DNA of 64,000 nucleotides from Flavobacterium supellecticarium. GTDB taxonomy: Bacteria > Bacteroidota > Bacteroidia > Flavobacteriales > Flavobacteriaceae. Below the pieces are notes generated by a model. It was not told the origin of the DNA. It was given only the letters and a program-made list of their open reading frames with translations, and did not search any database. The translations under genes were made by a program, and so were the position numbers. This document shows, one piece after another, positions 46,066 to 53,384 of this stretch (positions are counted from its first letter, which is position 1; each line of letters starts with the position of its first letter). The stretch is taken from assembly GCF_004801375.1 (NCBI RefSeq), contig NZ_SSNZ01000001.1, positions 806,001 through 870,000 of the forward strand, read 5' to 3'.

Positions 46066-46713
46066 ATGATTTTTAATACAGACACAGCTAAAAAAACTGC
46101 CGAATTGCTTTTACAAATAAACGCAATTAAATTAAATCCAAAAAATCCTTTTACATGGGCTTCTGGATGGAAATCGCCAATTTACTGCGATAACCGTATA
46201 ACGCTTTCATTTCCACCGATCCGGAATTATATCCGTGATGAATTTGCCAAACATATCGAAAAAGAATTTGGCAAACCCGATGTGATTGCCGGAGTGGCAA
46301 CCGGAGCTATTGGTATTGGAATACTGGTAGCAGAATATCTTGGACTTCCTTTTGTTTATGTACGCCCGGAACCTAAAAAACACGGTCGTCAGAATCAGGT
46401 GGAAGGTTTTTTACAAAAAGGACAAAACGTAGTGGTTATCGAAGACCTTATCAGTACCGGAAAAAGTAGTTTAATGGCGGTTGAAGCCTTAAAAGAAGCC
46501 GGAGCGAATGTAAAAGGGATGGTGGCCATCTTTACCTATGGTTTTGATCTGGCTCAGGATAATTTCAAAGCAGCCAATGTCGACTTGTATACCCTTGGAA
46601 ATTACGACACGCTTTTGGAAGCAGCTGTTGAAAAAAAATACATCACCGAAGAAGAACACGAAACCCTAAAAGAATGGCGTCAGAACCCTTCAACCTGGGG
46701 AATCGAAGTGTAA
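46066..46713 (+). CDS. pyrE: Orotate phosphoribosyltransferase
   Basis: A 215-residue enzyme (start at ATG 46066, MIFNTDTAKK) that joins orotate to PRPP in pyrimidine synthesis. The PRPP-binding motif VVVIEDLISTGKSS is at about residues 124-137; the KKxGR-like loop is EPKKHGRQNQVEG. An ATG-like start at 46033 would include the promoter and is rejected. The next gene (SRPBCC) follows after 33 bases on the same strand, so cotranscription is likely. Confidence 0.95.
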   Translation: MIFNTDTAKKTAELLLQINAIKLNPKNPFTWASGWKSPIYCDNRITLSFPPIRNYIRDEFAKHIEKEFGKPDVIAGVATGAIGIGILVAEYLGLPFVYVRPEPKKHGRQNQVEGFLQKGQNVVVIEDLISTGKSSLMAVEALKEAGANVKGMVAIFTYGFDLAQDNFKAANVDLYTLGNYDTLLEAAVEKKYITEEEHETLKEWRQNPSTWGIEV

Positions 46714-46746
46714 TAAACCTAATTTAGCAAAAAACCAATACAGAAT

Positions 46747-47139
46747 ATGAATTTAGAAAGCCCAAAAGTTAACGTAGAAAAATCCGCCCAATATTTATTT
46801 GATGCGCTTACCGATGTAAAAAACTTTGAGAAATTAATGCCGGAGAACATTGCTAAATTCGAAGTATTGGATGAAAACGCTTTTATTTTCGGATTAAAAG
46901 GTATGCCGGAGATCAAATTAAAAATGAAAGATAAAGTGGCTCCAAACAAAGTTGTTTTGGGTGCTGCCAGCGACAAATTACCTTTTACGTTAACCGCTAA
47001 CATCAACACGTTAACGGCCAATACCTCGGAAGTTCAATTGTTATTTACAGGCGAATTTAACCCGATGATGGCGATGATGGTTAAAGGACCAATCGGTAAA
47101 TTTATCGAAACCTTAGCCGGAAATATGAATAAGCTATAA
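46747..47139 (+). CDS. SRPBCC-family (START/Bet v1-like) protein
   Basis: A 130-residue cytoplasmic protein of the polyketide cyclase/START-like ligand-binding fold (VEKSAQYLFDALTDVKNFEKLMPENI start, the usual helix-loop of SRPBCC). It binds small hydrophobic ligands in related proteins, but the ligand here is not known. It is the second gene of the pyrE transcript and is followed by a terminator. Confidence 0.78.
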   Translation: MNLESPKVNVEKSAQYLFDALTDVKNFEKLMPENIAKFEVLDENAFIFGLKGMPEIKLKMKDKVAPNKVVLGAASDKLPFTLTANINTLTANTSEVQLLFTGEFNPMMAMMVKGPIGKFIETLAGNMNKL

Positions 47140-47159
47140 GCAAAAACATACCCTATTAT

Positions 47160-47190
47160 AAAGCCTTTTAGCTCAAAACTAAAAGGCTTT
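47160..47190 (+). terminator. Terminator of pyrE-SRPBCC
   Basis: 12-bp stem AAAGCCTTTTAG / CTAAAAGGCTTT, 7-nt loop, then a T run. Confidence 0.85.
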
Positions 47191-47218
47191 TTTATTTATT
47201 AAAACGATTGATTTATTG

Positions 47219-47236
47219 TAATTTTGGTTGTTAGTG
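47219..47236 (+). promoter_or_regulatory. Promoter-like box plus cassette-boundary motif
   Basis: TAATTTTG (47219-47226) fits TAnnTTTG and is followed at once by GTTAGTG (47230-47236), which resembles the integron core-site motif GTTRRRY except at one position. It marks the left edge of the AT-rich two-gene insertion. Confidence 0.4.
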
Positions 47237-47254
47237 GTAATTATCCCAAACAAT

Positions 47255-47866
47255 ATGAACAACAATTTAATGATGACGGAGCAAATAATTTTCACATTAC
47301 AATTAATTCAAATAGACTTTTTTACAGCTTTTGGATTATTTACTTTTCTATACTTTCTTTTCTCAATTTTTATTAAGAACCCTATTATCAAAAAAGTTGA
47401 TGAAGAAACAAATCGATTTATTTCGTTCATAGGCATTGTGTATTTAATATTATGGATTATCGGGATATTTGTTCAATTAAATGTCCTACCTCAAGAAGAA
47501 AAAACTGAACTTTTGAACAGAATGTTTGGAAAGTATTGGTTTGGGATTTGGATTCAACCATTACTTTGGGTATTAATTACACAATTGTTACGATTCAAGG
47601 CTATTAGAAAAAATATTTTTCTTCGAATATTCTTTAGTATTCTCTTGATGATATCAATAGAAAGAATGATTATAATTACTATAATGTTTCACCGGGATTA
47701 TCTCCCAAGCTCATGGACAATGTATAATGAAGTTGATATTTATCCTTCTAATTTAGCACTTTCATTATTTCTAAAAGTAATTATGTTTTTAGTTTCCACA
47801 GGAATATTTTATTTAATAAACAATAAATTAAGAGGTTTAAAACTTTACAGAGAAAATAATAACTAG
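47255..47866 (+). CDS. Unknown five-helix membrane protein
   Basis: About 203 residues from ATG 47255 (MNNNLMMTEQ); a TTG start at 47228 is possible but falls inside the boundary motif. Several hydrophobic segments (about residues 10-40, 65-85, 105-130, 133-155, 175-195) mark it as an integral membrane protein. No family recognised. Codon use is AT-rich (many ATA, TTA, AGA), unlike the flanking pyrE and beta-lactamase genes, and it sits between two boundary motifs, suggesting acquisition. The stop codon touches the inverted repeat at 47867. Confidence 0.6.
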   Translation: MNNNLMMTEQIIFTLQLIQIDFFTAFGLFTFLYFLFSIFIKNPIIKKVDEETNRFISFIGIVYLILWIIGIFVQLNVLPQEEKTELLNRMFGKYWFGIWIQPLLWVLITQLLRFKAIRKNIFLRIFFSILLMISIERMIIITIMFHRDYLPSSWTMYNEVDIYPSNLALSLFLKVIMFLVSTGIFYLINNKLRGLKLYRENNN

Positions 47867-48034
47867 CGCTAACAGTGGCTTTACGAAATTTGTGCTCGAG
47901 TATATATCTGGCAGAGTTAGTACTCGTATTTTCTTCATCGAAATAAGTTTTTTTTTCTTTTATTCATTTCGATATATTTGTAAACATCAGTAACAAAAAT
48001 CCTAAAATCCCGTAAAGCCACGTGACGTTAGACA
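47867..48034 (+). repeat. attC-like inverted repeat between two cassette-like genes
   Basis: Left arm CGCTAACAGTGGCTTTACG (47867-47885) pairs with right arm CGTAAAGCCACGTGACGTTAG: an exact 11-bp core GTGGCTTTACG / CGTAAAGCCAC, plus CTAAC / GTTAG, with 1 versus 5 spacer bases (extrahelical bases). The right arm ends with GTTAGAC (48027-48033), a perfect GTTRRRY core-site motif. About 125 bases lie between the cores, with an inner repeat ATCGAAAT / ATTTCGAT and a promoter-like TATATTTG (47973-47980). Confidence 0.55.
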
Positions 48035-48921
48035 CAAATTTATTAAACCTAAAACTATTATCAGAAATTATAGTTCCGCTATTTTCTGCCTTTTTAGGAG
48101 GATTTATTTCTATATGGATTTATAGACAAGGAATTCGCGAGCAAAAAAGGGTTGAAGAGAAAAAACAAATTGAAGAAAATAAAGAAATGGAAGAATATTT
48201 TAGAATTAATATTTTATCTATTCTTACTTTTATAACTTTTCAAGTTGATGAGATTTCAAAAGTTTGTAAAAAAACAAAAGATTGGGAAGCAAAAAATTTA
48301 GCACTTTCAATAATGCCTGAACTCAAACTTACAGAAATTAGAGAAATTGACTTTAAATATTTGTTTCAAATTTTAGTACTTAACAAAAAAGGAGAAATTA
48401 AGAAGAAATCAGAAGACTTTATAAATATAAAAAATAGTCTTCATAATATTGAAGATTTCATTTCATCTCAAAATAAAATCAACCAAACTTTAAACGAGCC
48501 TTTAAATAGAAGTATCGGACTGTGGAATAGTTCATTAAAACGTTTACTTGAATTCAACAATAAGTTTGTAACTACTAAATTACAAAATGACAAATTAATG
48601 GCTTTGATTCAAGATAAGGTGGTTTTTAAACAAAGAGAAATATTACGTAATGGATTAGGTAATAATTTAGACATTGTATTTAACCAAGTTGTAAATCCAA
48701 TCATAATTGAAATCCCAAATTTCGATAAATCAGACCCAAGAGTTACAGAATTACTCGATATATTAATATCAAATAAACAAGCTTATGAATCATTAGTATA
48801 TTTTAGATACGAAAGAAGAAAATCATTAATATTTACTGGAAGACAATTATTATCAACTAAGCGACTTCTTCAAAGCAGCATGAAGTCCATAGAAAATAAA
48901 AACGTAAAAAACAGTATCTAG
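48022..48921 (+). CDS. Unknown membrane-anchored coiled-coil protein
   Basis: About 299 residues from GTG 48022; no ATG is available in frame nearby, and the GTG lies inside the right arm of the attC-like repeat. One N-terminal membrane helix (about residues 14-34, IIVPLFSAFLGGFISIWIY) precedes a charged helical region with coiled-coil segments (EKKQIEENKEMEEYF). No family recognised. Like its neighbour it has AT-rich codon use. The stop is followed by a second junction. Function unknown. Confidence 0.6.
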   Translation: MTLDTNLLNLKLLSEIIVPLFSAFLGGFISIWIYRQGIREQKRVEEKKQIEENKEMEEYFRINILSILTFITFQVDEISKVCKKTKDWEAKNLALSIMPELKLTEIREIDFKYLFQILVLNKKGEIKKKSEDFINIKNSLHNIEDFISSQNKINQTLNEPLNRSIGLWNSSLKRLLEFNNKFVTTKLQNDKLMALIQDKVVFKQREILRNGLGNNLDIVFNQVVNPIIIEIPNFDKSDPRVTELLDILISNKQAYESLVYFRYERRKSLIFTGRQLLSTKRLLQSSMKSIENKNVKNSI

Positions 48922-49055
48922 CAGCAGTTTGTCGTAATTATTAATTACTTGCTTAGTAAACTTGACACTTTTTTTACAAAAAAATTTATCATTAACAGAA
49001 ACCAATCCGTTACTCCATTACTATCGCCAAGCTAACAGAACGTTATACGCAATAC
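48919..49055 (+). other. Second cassette-junction-like segment
   Basis: Runs from the stop of the preceding gene to GCTAACAGAACGTTATACGC (49031-49050). GCTAACAG is identical to the start of the first junction's left arm (47868-47875), and GTTATAC resembles the core motif with one deviation. I could not find a long pairing arm near the stop codon, so it may be a degraded or partial site. The beta-lactamase begins ten bases further on. Confidence 0.35.
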
Positions 49056-49064
49056 TACTCAAAT

Positions 49065-49961
49065 ATGAAATTATTTAAAACGTTACCAATTATTCTCACA
49101 CTTATCTTTGGAGGTTCTGCTTTTGCTCAGGTAAGTCCACTGAGTGTACAATTCCAGGAAATCGTTAAAGACAAAAAAGCGACCGTTGGTATTGCCGTAT
49201 ATAATTTTACGACAAAAGATACAGTAACCTTTAACAACACACCGGATTATCCAACCCTAAGTGTGTATAAATTTCATGTCGCACTGGCTGTTTTGCATTT
49301 GGTTGATCAAGGAAAATTACGACTGGATCAGGATATTTTTGTCAAGAAATCTGAATTATTAGAAAACACGCATAGTCCGCTTCGCGAAAATTACCCGTAT
49401 GGCAATATTAACATCAAACTAAGCGAACTTTTAAGCTATATGGTTGCTCTAAGTGATAATAACGCCTGCGACATCTTATTCCGTCTGGCCGGTGGTACCA
49501 AAAAAGTAGATCGCTATATTAAAAACCTAAAAATAAAAGACACGCGTATCACTGCTACGGAAGAAGAAATGCATCTGAAATGGGAAAATCAGTATCTGAA
49601 TACGACATCACCACTGGCGGCCGTACAACTGCTACAGCAATTTTATCAGATGAAAATCTTGTCTCCTACGTCTTATGATTACCTGTTAAACGTGATGTTG
49701 GGTACCAAAACCGGACCGGATAAACTAAAAGGACTTTTACCAAAAGACATACTTGTGGCGCATAAAACCGGTAGCTCCTTTCGCAGTAAAGAAGGTTTAA
49801 AAGCAGCCGAAAACGATATCGGCATTGTTTTTCTACCCGGCGGACAAACCTACGCCATAGCCGTATTCGTAAAAAATTCGATGGAAGATGATACGACTAA
49901 CAATACTATCATAGCAAAGGTATCCAAAGCCGTATTCGATCATTATTCAATTAAGAAATAG
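49065..49961 (+). CDS. bla: Class A beta-lactamase, subclass A2
   Basis: A 298-residue periplasmic serine beta-lactamase. Signal peptide to about AFAQ. The motifs are S66-V-Y-K69 (SxxK), S130-D-N132, E166 in the omega loop with His170 in place of Asn, and K234-T-G. His170 and the EEEMH pattern are hallmarks of the Bacteroidota subclass A2 (PER, CfxA, CME-type relatives), several of which hydrolyse cephalosporins. Numbering agrees closely with the Ambler scheme. It lies directly after a cassette-like junction and has no close regulator (no LysR/AmpR-type neighbour). Confidence 0.93.
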   Translation: MKLFKTLPIILTLIFGGSAFAQVSPLSVQFQEIVKDKKATVGIAVYNFTTKDTVTFNNTPDYPTLSVYKFHVALAVLHLVDQGKLRLDQDIFVKKSELLENTHSPLRENYPYGNINIKLSELLSYMVALSDNNACDILFRLAGGTKKVDRYIKNLKIKDTRITATEEEMHLKWENQYLNTTSPLAAVQLLQQFYQMKILSPTSYDYLLNVMLGTKTGPDKLKGLLPKDILVAHKTGSSFRSKEGLKAAENDIGIVFLPGGQTYAIAVFVKNSMEDDTTNNTIIAKVSKAVFDHYSIKK

Positions 49962-49962
49962 T

Positions 49963-50340
49963 TTAGTAAAATTTCCCGTCTACATAAAACCAATGCCCGT
50001 TTTGTTGTTTAAAGGTCGATTTTTCATGGTGCACCTGTGGCTGTAGTTGATCATCCAGAAAGTACGCTTTAAATTCTACAGTTTTTTCGGTAGCCTGAAG
50101 TACTTCCAGTTTCACCCATTGGTTGGATACCGCCCATTGTTCGATGTCTTTTTTCGAATGGTATTTGCGTTGTGAAATATGCGTCGTTTTGAGTAGGTAC
50201 TCAATCGCATGAACCGCATAGGCCGAATACCTGGAACGCATTAGTGTTTCGGCAGTAGGCGCCGCTTTAATTCCTTTAATATACGGTTCGCAACAGTCGG
50301 AAAACGGTATCAGATTCCCGCAATAACAATTAGTCAGCAT
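49963..50340 (-). CDS. YchJ-family SEC-C protein
   Basis: A 125-residue protein that begins with a SEC-C zinc motif (CYCGNLIPFSDCC, about residues 5-17) followed by the YchJ middle domain (PTAETLMRSRYSAYAVHAIEYLLKTTH). YchJ proteins are found in many bacteria; role is not settled. Its start overlaps an upstream 48-residue frame by 11 bases and is thus part of a three-gene operon with the hypothetical gene at 51027. Confidence 0.88.
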   Translation of the reverse strand: MLTNCYCGNLIPFSDCCEPYIKGIKAAPTAETLMRSRYSAYAVHAIEYLLKTTHISQRKYHSKKDIEQWAVSNQWVKLEVLQATEKTVEFKAYFLDDQLQPQVHHEKSTFKQQNGHWFYVDGKFY

Positions 50341-50476
50341 TGGTATCAGAATTAAATTTTTGCAGAATCAATTTCAATTTGGCTTTGCGATCGGATTCCG
50401 AACGCTGTTCCCGCAAACGCTTTTCGTTGATTTTCTTACTGTGCTTTTTTCTATTTTCTTCGTTTTGCCGACTCAT
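50330..50476 (-). CDS. Small basic 48-residue protein
   Basis: The ATG at 50476 overlaps the stop of the upstream gene by one base (TAATG). The peptide starts MSRQNEENRKKHSKK and is rich in Lys, Arg, Glu and Gln, strongly basic and helical, with no membrane segment. Its stop is 11 bases inside the YchJ gene. The coupling on both sides supports a real gene, although it is too short to identify. Confidence 0.6.
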   Translation of the reverse strand: MSRQNEENRKKHSKKINEKRLREQRSESDRKAKLKLILQKFNSDTNAD

Positions 50477-51027
50477 TACAAAAAGGGTTGTTTGATTTGT
50501 TGCAGGGTTTTATTTGTTGTGATCAAAGCTTCCGTTATCGTTTTTCGTAAAGCCTCAAAATCGTCATACTTAAGATAATCGGCCCAGTTATCGGTTTCAA
50601 AAAGTTTTTTGATCAATTGTATACGTTTGGTGGTTTCGGCAGCATTACGCAAAACGGCATTACCGTTGTATTCCGGGTTCGATTTATGTTGGAAATGAAT
50701 GGCATCGGTTTCGGGATCCCATTCGATATAAAACAAATTTTCCGTTTCATTATTCGGATAAAAATCCGTCCATTTTGCATAGCCGGTTTTGGCTATGGCA
50801 TTATTCGTTTTTCCATCCGTTAAAGGCAGCAAACGCCAACGACAATTGGCCGCTCTTCCCCAATGATTGGCGTTTCGATATACACCTTCCTCTGTAAAAT
50901 AATAACTACTTCCCGATTTACTGGTATAATGAAACTTTTTTTCTTGTACCGCATCGGGAGCCACCTCCCTAAAAATACAGAAGGTATGCTTAAAAAAATT
51001 GGTTTTATCGTAAACTTTCCCATTCAT
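50476..51027 (-). CDS. Uncharacterised protein of 183 residues
   Basis: A soluble protein with no signal peptide or membrane segment. Tyr, Phe and Trp-rich N-terminal half (YYFTEEGVYRNANHWGRAANCRWRLLPL) and a charged helical C terminus (residues 140-183). No family recognised with confidence. It is the first gene of an operon with the 48-residue and YchJ genes. Confidence 0.6.
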   Translation of the reverse strand: MNGKVYDKTNFFKHTFCIFREVAPDAVQEKKFHYTSKSGSSYYFTEEGVYRNANHWGRAANCRWRLLPLTDGKTNNAIAKTGYAKWTDFYPNNETENLFYIEWDPETDAIHFQHKSNPEYNGNAVLRNAAETTKRIQLIKKLFETDNWADYLKYDDFEALRKTITEALITTNKTLQQIKQPFL

Positions 51028-51133
51028 CCGGCAAAGATACTAAATGCAGATTTAAGAATTTAATTGGTGGTTTGGCTTCTCCCGCTTATATTTGTAATAC
51101 TAAAACTACTTTCCCACCAAACAACGAACAATT

Positions 51134-51514
51134 ATGAAAGAGACCCTACTCACTATTGGTGCCTGCTATGGCGGTTTAGCCGTTATTTTCGGAGCTTTTG
51201 GAGCACATATCCTACAAAAGAAACTAAGTACCAAATCGCTCAACAGTTTTGAAACCGGAGTAAAATACCAGATGTACCATGCACTGGCATTGGTTTTTAT
51301 CAGTAATCTATTCACTTTTTCAAAAACAATTGAAACTCTGACGGCCTGTTTTTTTATAATCGGTACGTTTTTATTCTCATTTAGCATTTACGGTTTATGC
51401 CTGAGCAGCATTGGTGGTAAAAAATTAAAATTTCTCGGTCCCATAACGCCAATTGGTGGTTTGCTATTATTTTTCGGATGGTTTTGTATGGCACTAAGTC
51501 ATCTGATCAAATAA
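51134..51514 (+). CDS. DUF423-family membrane protein
   Basis: A 126-residue protein with four membrane helices (about residues 7-26, 48-66, 70-90, 96-120). The N-terminal YGGLAVIFGAFGAHIL and central YQMYHALAL patterns are those of DUF423 (YgdD) proteins. Function unknown. Alone on the plus strand with a bidirectional terminator behind. Confidence 0.85.
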   Translation: MKETLLTIGACYGGLAVIFGAFGAHILQKKLSTKSLNSFETGVKYQMYHALALVFISNLFTFSKTIETLTACFFIIGTFLFSFSIYGLCLSSIGGKKLKFLGPITPIGGLLLFFGWFCMALSHLIK

Positions 51515-51549
51515 AAAGGGGCTGACTCAAAAGTGAGTCAGCCCCTTTT
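51514..51549. terminator. Bidirectional terminator between DUF423 and gdhA
   Basis: Perfect 16-bp stem AAAAGGGGCTGACTCA / TGAGTCAGCCCCTTTT, 4-nt loop. Confidence 0.9.
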
Positions 51550-51570
51550 CGTATCGTATGTTCTACCCAA

Positions 51571-52845
51571 TTATGGGAAAATACCTCTTTGTTTGTATGC
51601 CATTTCAATTCGGGCTAATGCCTGAACATAAGCAGCCGTTCTCCAGTCTGTTTTATACTGACTTCCGGTTAAAACTACCTTGCTGAATGCATCTTCCAGT
51701 TTTTTTCTTAATTTGATGATTACGTCATCCATAGTCCAGATTTCTCCGTTACGGTTTTGTAACCACTCGAAATAACTTCCGATTACACCTCCTGAGTTAC
51801 ATAAGATGTCTGGAATAATTTCGATTCCTTTTGCTAATAAGATTGTTTCACCATCGGTATCGATAGGACCATTAGCTCCTTCAGCAATAACCTGAGCCTT
51901 GATAGAATCAGCATTTTCAGCAGTAATCTGGTTACCTAAAGCAGCCGGGATCACGATATCACAGTCAATTCCGAAGAATTCATCTGCTTTATAATCCTGA
52001 GTACCTTTGTATCCTGAAATGGTATTGTTATCGGCCTGGAAACGCAATAAAGCTTCCGGATCAATTCCTTCCGGGTTGTAAATTGTTCCGGTTGCATCCT
52101 GAACACCAACAAGGATAGCCCCGTTTTTGTTCATAAAGTGAGCAGCCCAGTATCCTACGTTACCAAACCCCTGAACGATATATTTTTTACCTTCTAAAGA
52201 AGTTCCTCTTAATTTAGCCCAGGACTCCAATGTTACGACTACACCAAAACCAGTAGCACGGTCTCTACCTTCCAAACCTCCTGATCCTACAGGCTTACCT
52301 GTAACAACGTGTTGGTTTTTAGAACGTTCAGCCGGTGCTTTTGTCGACATATAAGTATCGGCAATCCAAGCCATCATTTGTGCATTGGTATTCACATCCG
52401 GTGCCGGGATATCGTGTTCCGGACCAATATTATCTCCTAATGCATAGGCAAAACGACGCGTGATACGCTCTAATTCGCCTTGTGAATATTTTTTCGGATC
52501 CAATTGGATACCCCCTTTACCACCTCCATACGGAAGGCCGGCCAAAGATGTTTTCCAAGTCATCCAGGTAGCCAATGCTCTTGCAGCATCGATGTCAACC
52601 GTTGCGTGGTAACGCAAACCTCCTTTGTAAGGACCTAAAACATTATTGTGTTGTACTCTGTACCCTGTGAACATTTCGACTGTTCCGTTATCCATTTTCA
52701 CCGGAAAATGAACAACAATTTCGTTATTCGTAACAGAAAGGATTTTTTTAACAGTCTCATCCAGTCCCATCACAGAAGCAGCTTTTTCAAACTGATTCTT
52801 AACATTTTCATACATGCTAGCCTTCGGCTTTTGTGCTGTTGCCAT
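51571..52845 (-). CDS. gdhA: Glutamate dehydrogenase
   Basis: A 424-residue dehydrogenase that interconverts glutamate and 2-oxoglutarate plus ammonia. The N-terminal domain has the Lys in PYGGGKGGIQLDPKKYS and PAPDVNTNAQMMAW; the dinucleotide-binding GFGNVGYWAAHFM lies at about residues 222-234. The hexameric GDH group of about 420 residues is mostly NAD-linked. A promoter on the minus strand (52908-52936) is canonical. Monocistronic. Confidence 0.95.
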   Translation of the reverse strand: MATAQKPKASMYENVKNQFEKAASVMGLDETVKKILSVTNNEIVVHFPVKMDNGTVEMFTGYRVQHNNVLGPYKGGLRYHATVDIDAARALATWMTWKTSLAGLPYGGGKGGIQLDPKKYSQGELERITRRFAYALGDNIGPEHDIPAPDVNTNAQMMAWIADTYMSTKAPAERSKNQHVVTGKPVGSGGLEGRDRATGFGVVVTLESWAKLRGTSLEGKKYIVQGFGNVGYWAAHFMNKNGAILVGVQDATGTIYNPEGIDPEALLRFQADNNTISGYKGTQDYKADEFFGIDCDIVIPAALGNQITAENADSIKAQVIAEGANGPIDTDGETILLAKGIEIIPDILCNSGGVIGSYFEWLQNRNGEIWTMDDVIIKLRKKLEDAFSKVVLTGSQYKTDWRTAAYVQALARIEMAYKQRGIFP

Positions 52846-52907
52846 ACTATTTAATAATTTACAACTTACTTTTGTTTGTTTGTTAGATTGCTCTGTAAAA
52901 AAGCATA

Positions 52908-52936
52908 CAAATATATAGTATTAAAATTGAAGCAAA
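52908..52936 (-). promoter_or_regulatory. Promoter of gdhA
   Basis: On the minus strand TTTG (52936-52933), a 17-bp spacer, then TATATTTG (52915-52908). The leader would be about 55 nt. Confidence 0.65.
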
Positions 52937-53355
52937 AACGAATTACCTAATAAATTAACATAATTTAAACGGCATTTAGACCTGTTTTCCAACTCCCAAA
53001 ATTGTAGCTTTTATAATTCGACACAAAGGGAAGTCCTCTTACAATAAAAAGTGAATCGAGACGGCTAAAAACAGTGTCTGTTTCTGTCTACATAATGTCT
53101 TGTTTATTCCTTTTTCAAGTAAACCTGTTGTACGTCCCTTTTATTCACGCCATTCCTTCTAAAATCATCCGGTATTTTTAGTGCAAATAGCTTTACTTTT
53201 CAGGCAAAAAATTATTCGTTTTTAGAATATGTTTTTCATTTGTAACGATTAAGAATTCATATCGGTACGTGTATATTAATGATAAACGAATCCGGTTTAT
53301 TGATAATTGACGCTTATACTTTCATTTTTTTTATTTATCAGGTTTTATTTAAAAC

Positions 53356-53384
53356 GAAAGGCCGGCCTCAGCAACCGGTCTTTT
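53356..53384 (-). terminator. Terminator-like hairpin after the receptor gene
   Basis: Stem AAAGGCCGG / CCGGTCTTT with one G-T pair and a 9-nt loop, T-rich tail on the minus strand. Confidence 0.6.

Larger units (their letters stand above)
52846..53384. other. Intergenic region between gdhA and the decayed receptor
   Basis: 539 bases. Apart from the gdhA promoter and a hairpin at 53356-53384 I see no gene or RNA; AT-rich with several short palindromes (such as TTTATTGATAA-type). Confidence 0.6.

Noticed and set aside
47228..47254. TTG start for the first cassette-like gene
   Set aside because: It would place the start inside the boundary motif; an ATG 27 bases later gives a normal hydrophobic N terminus.
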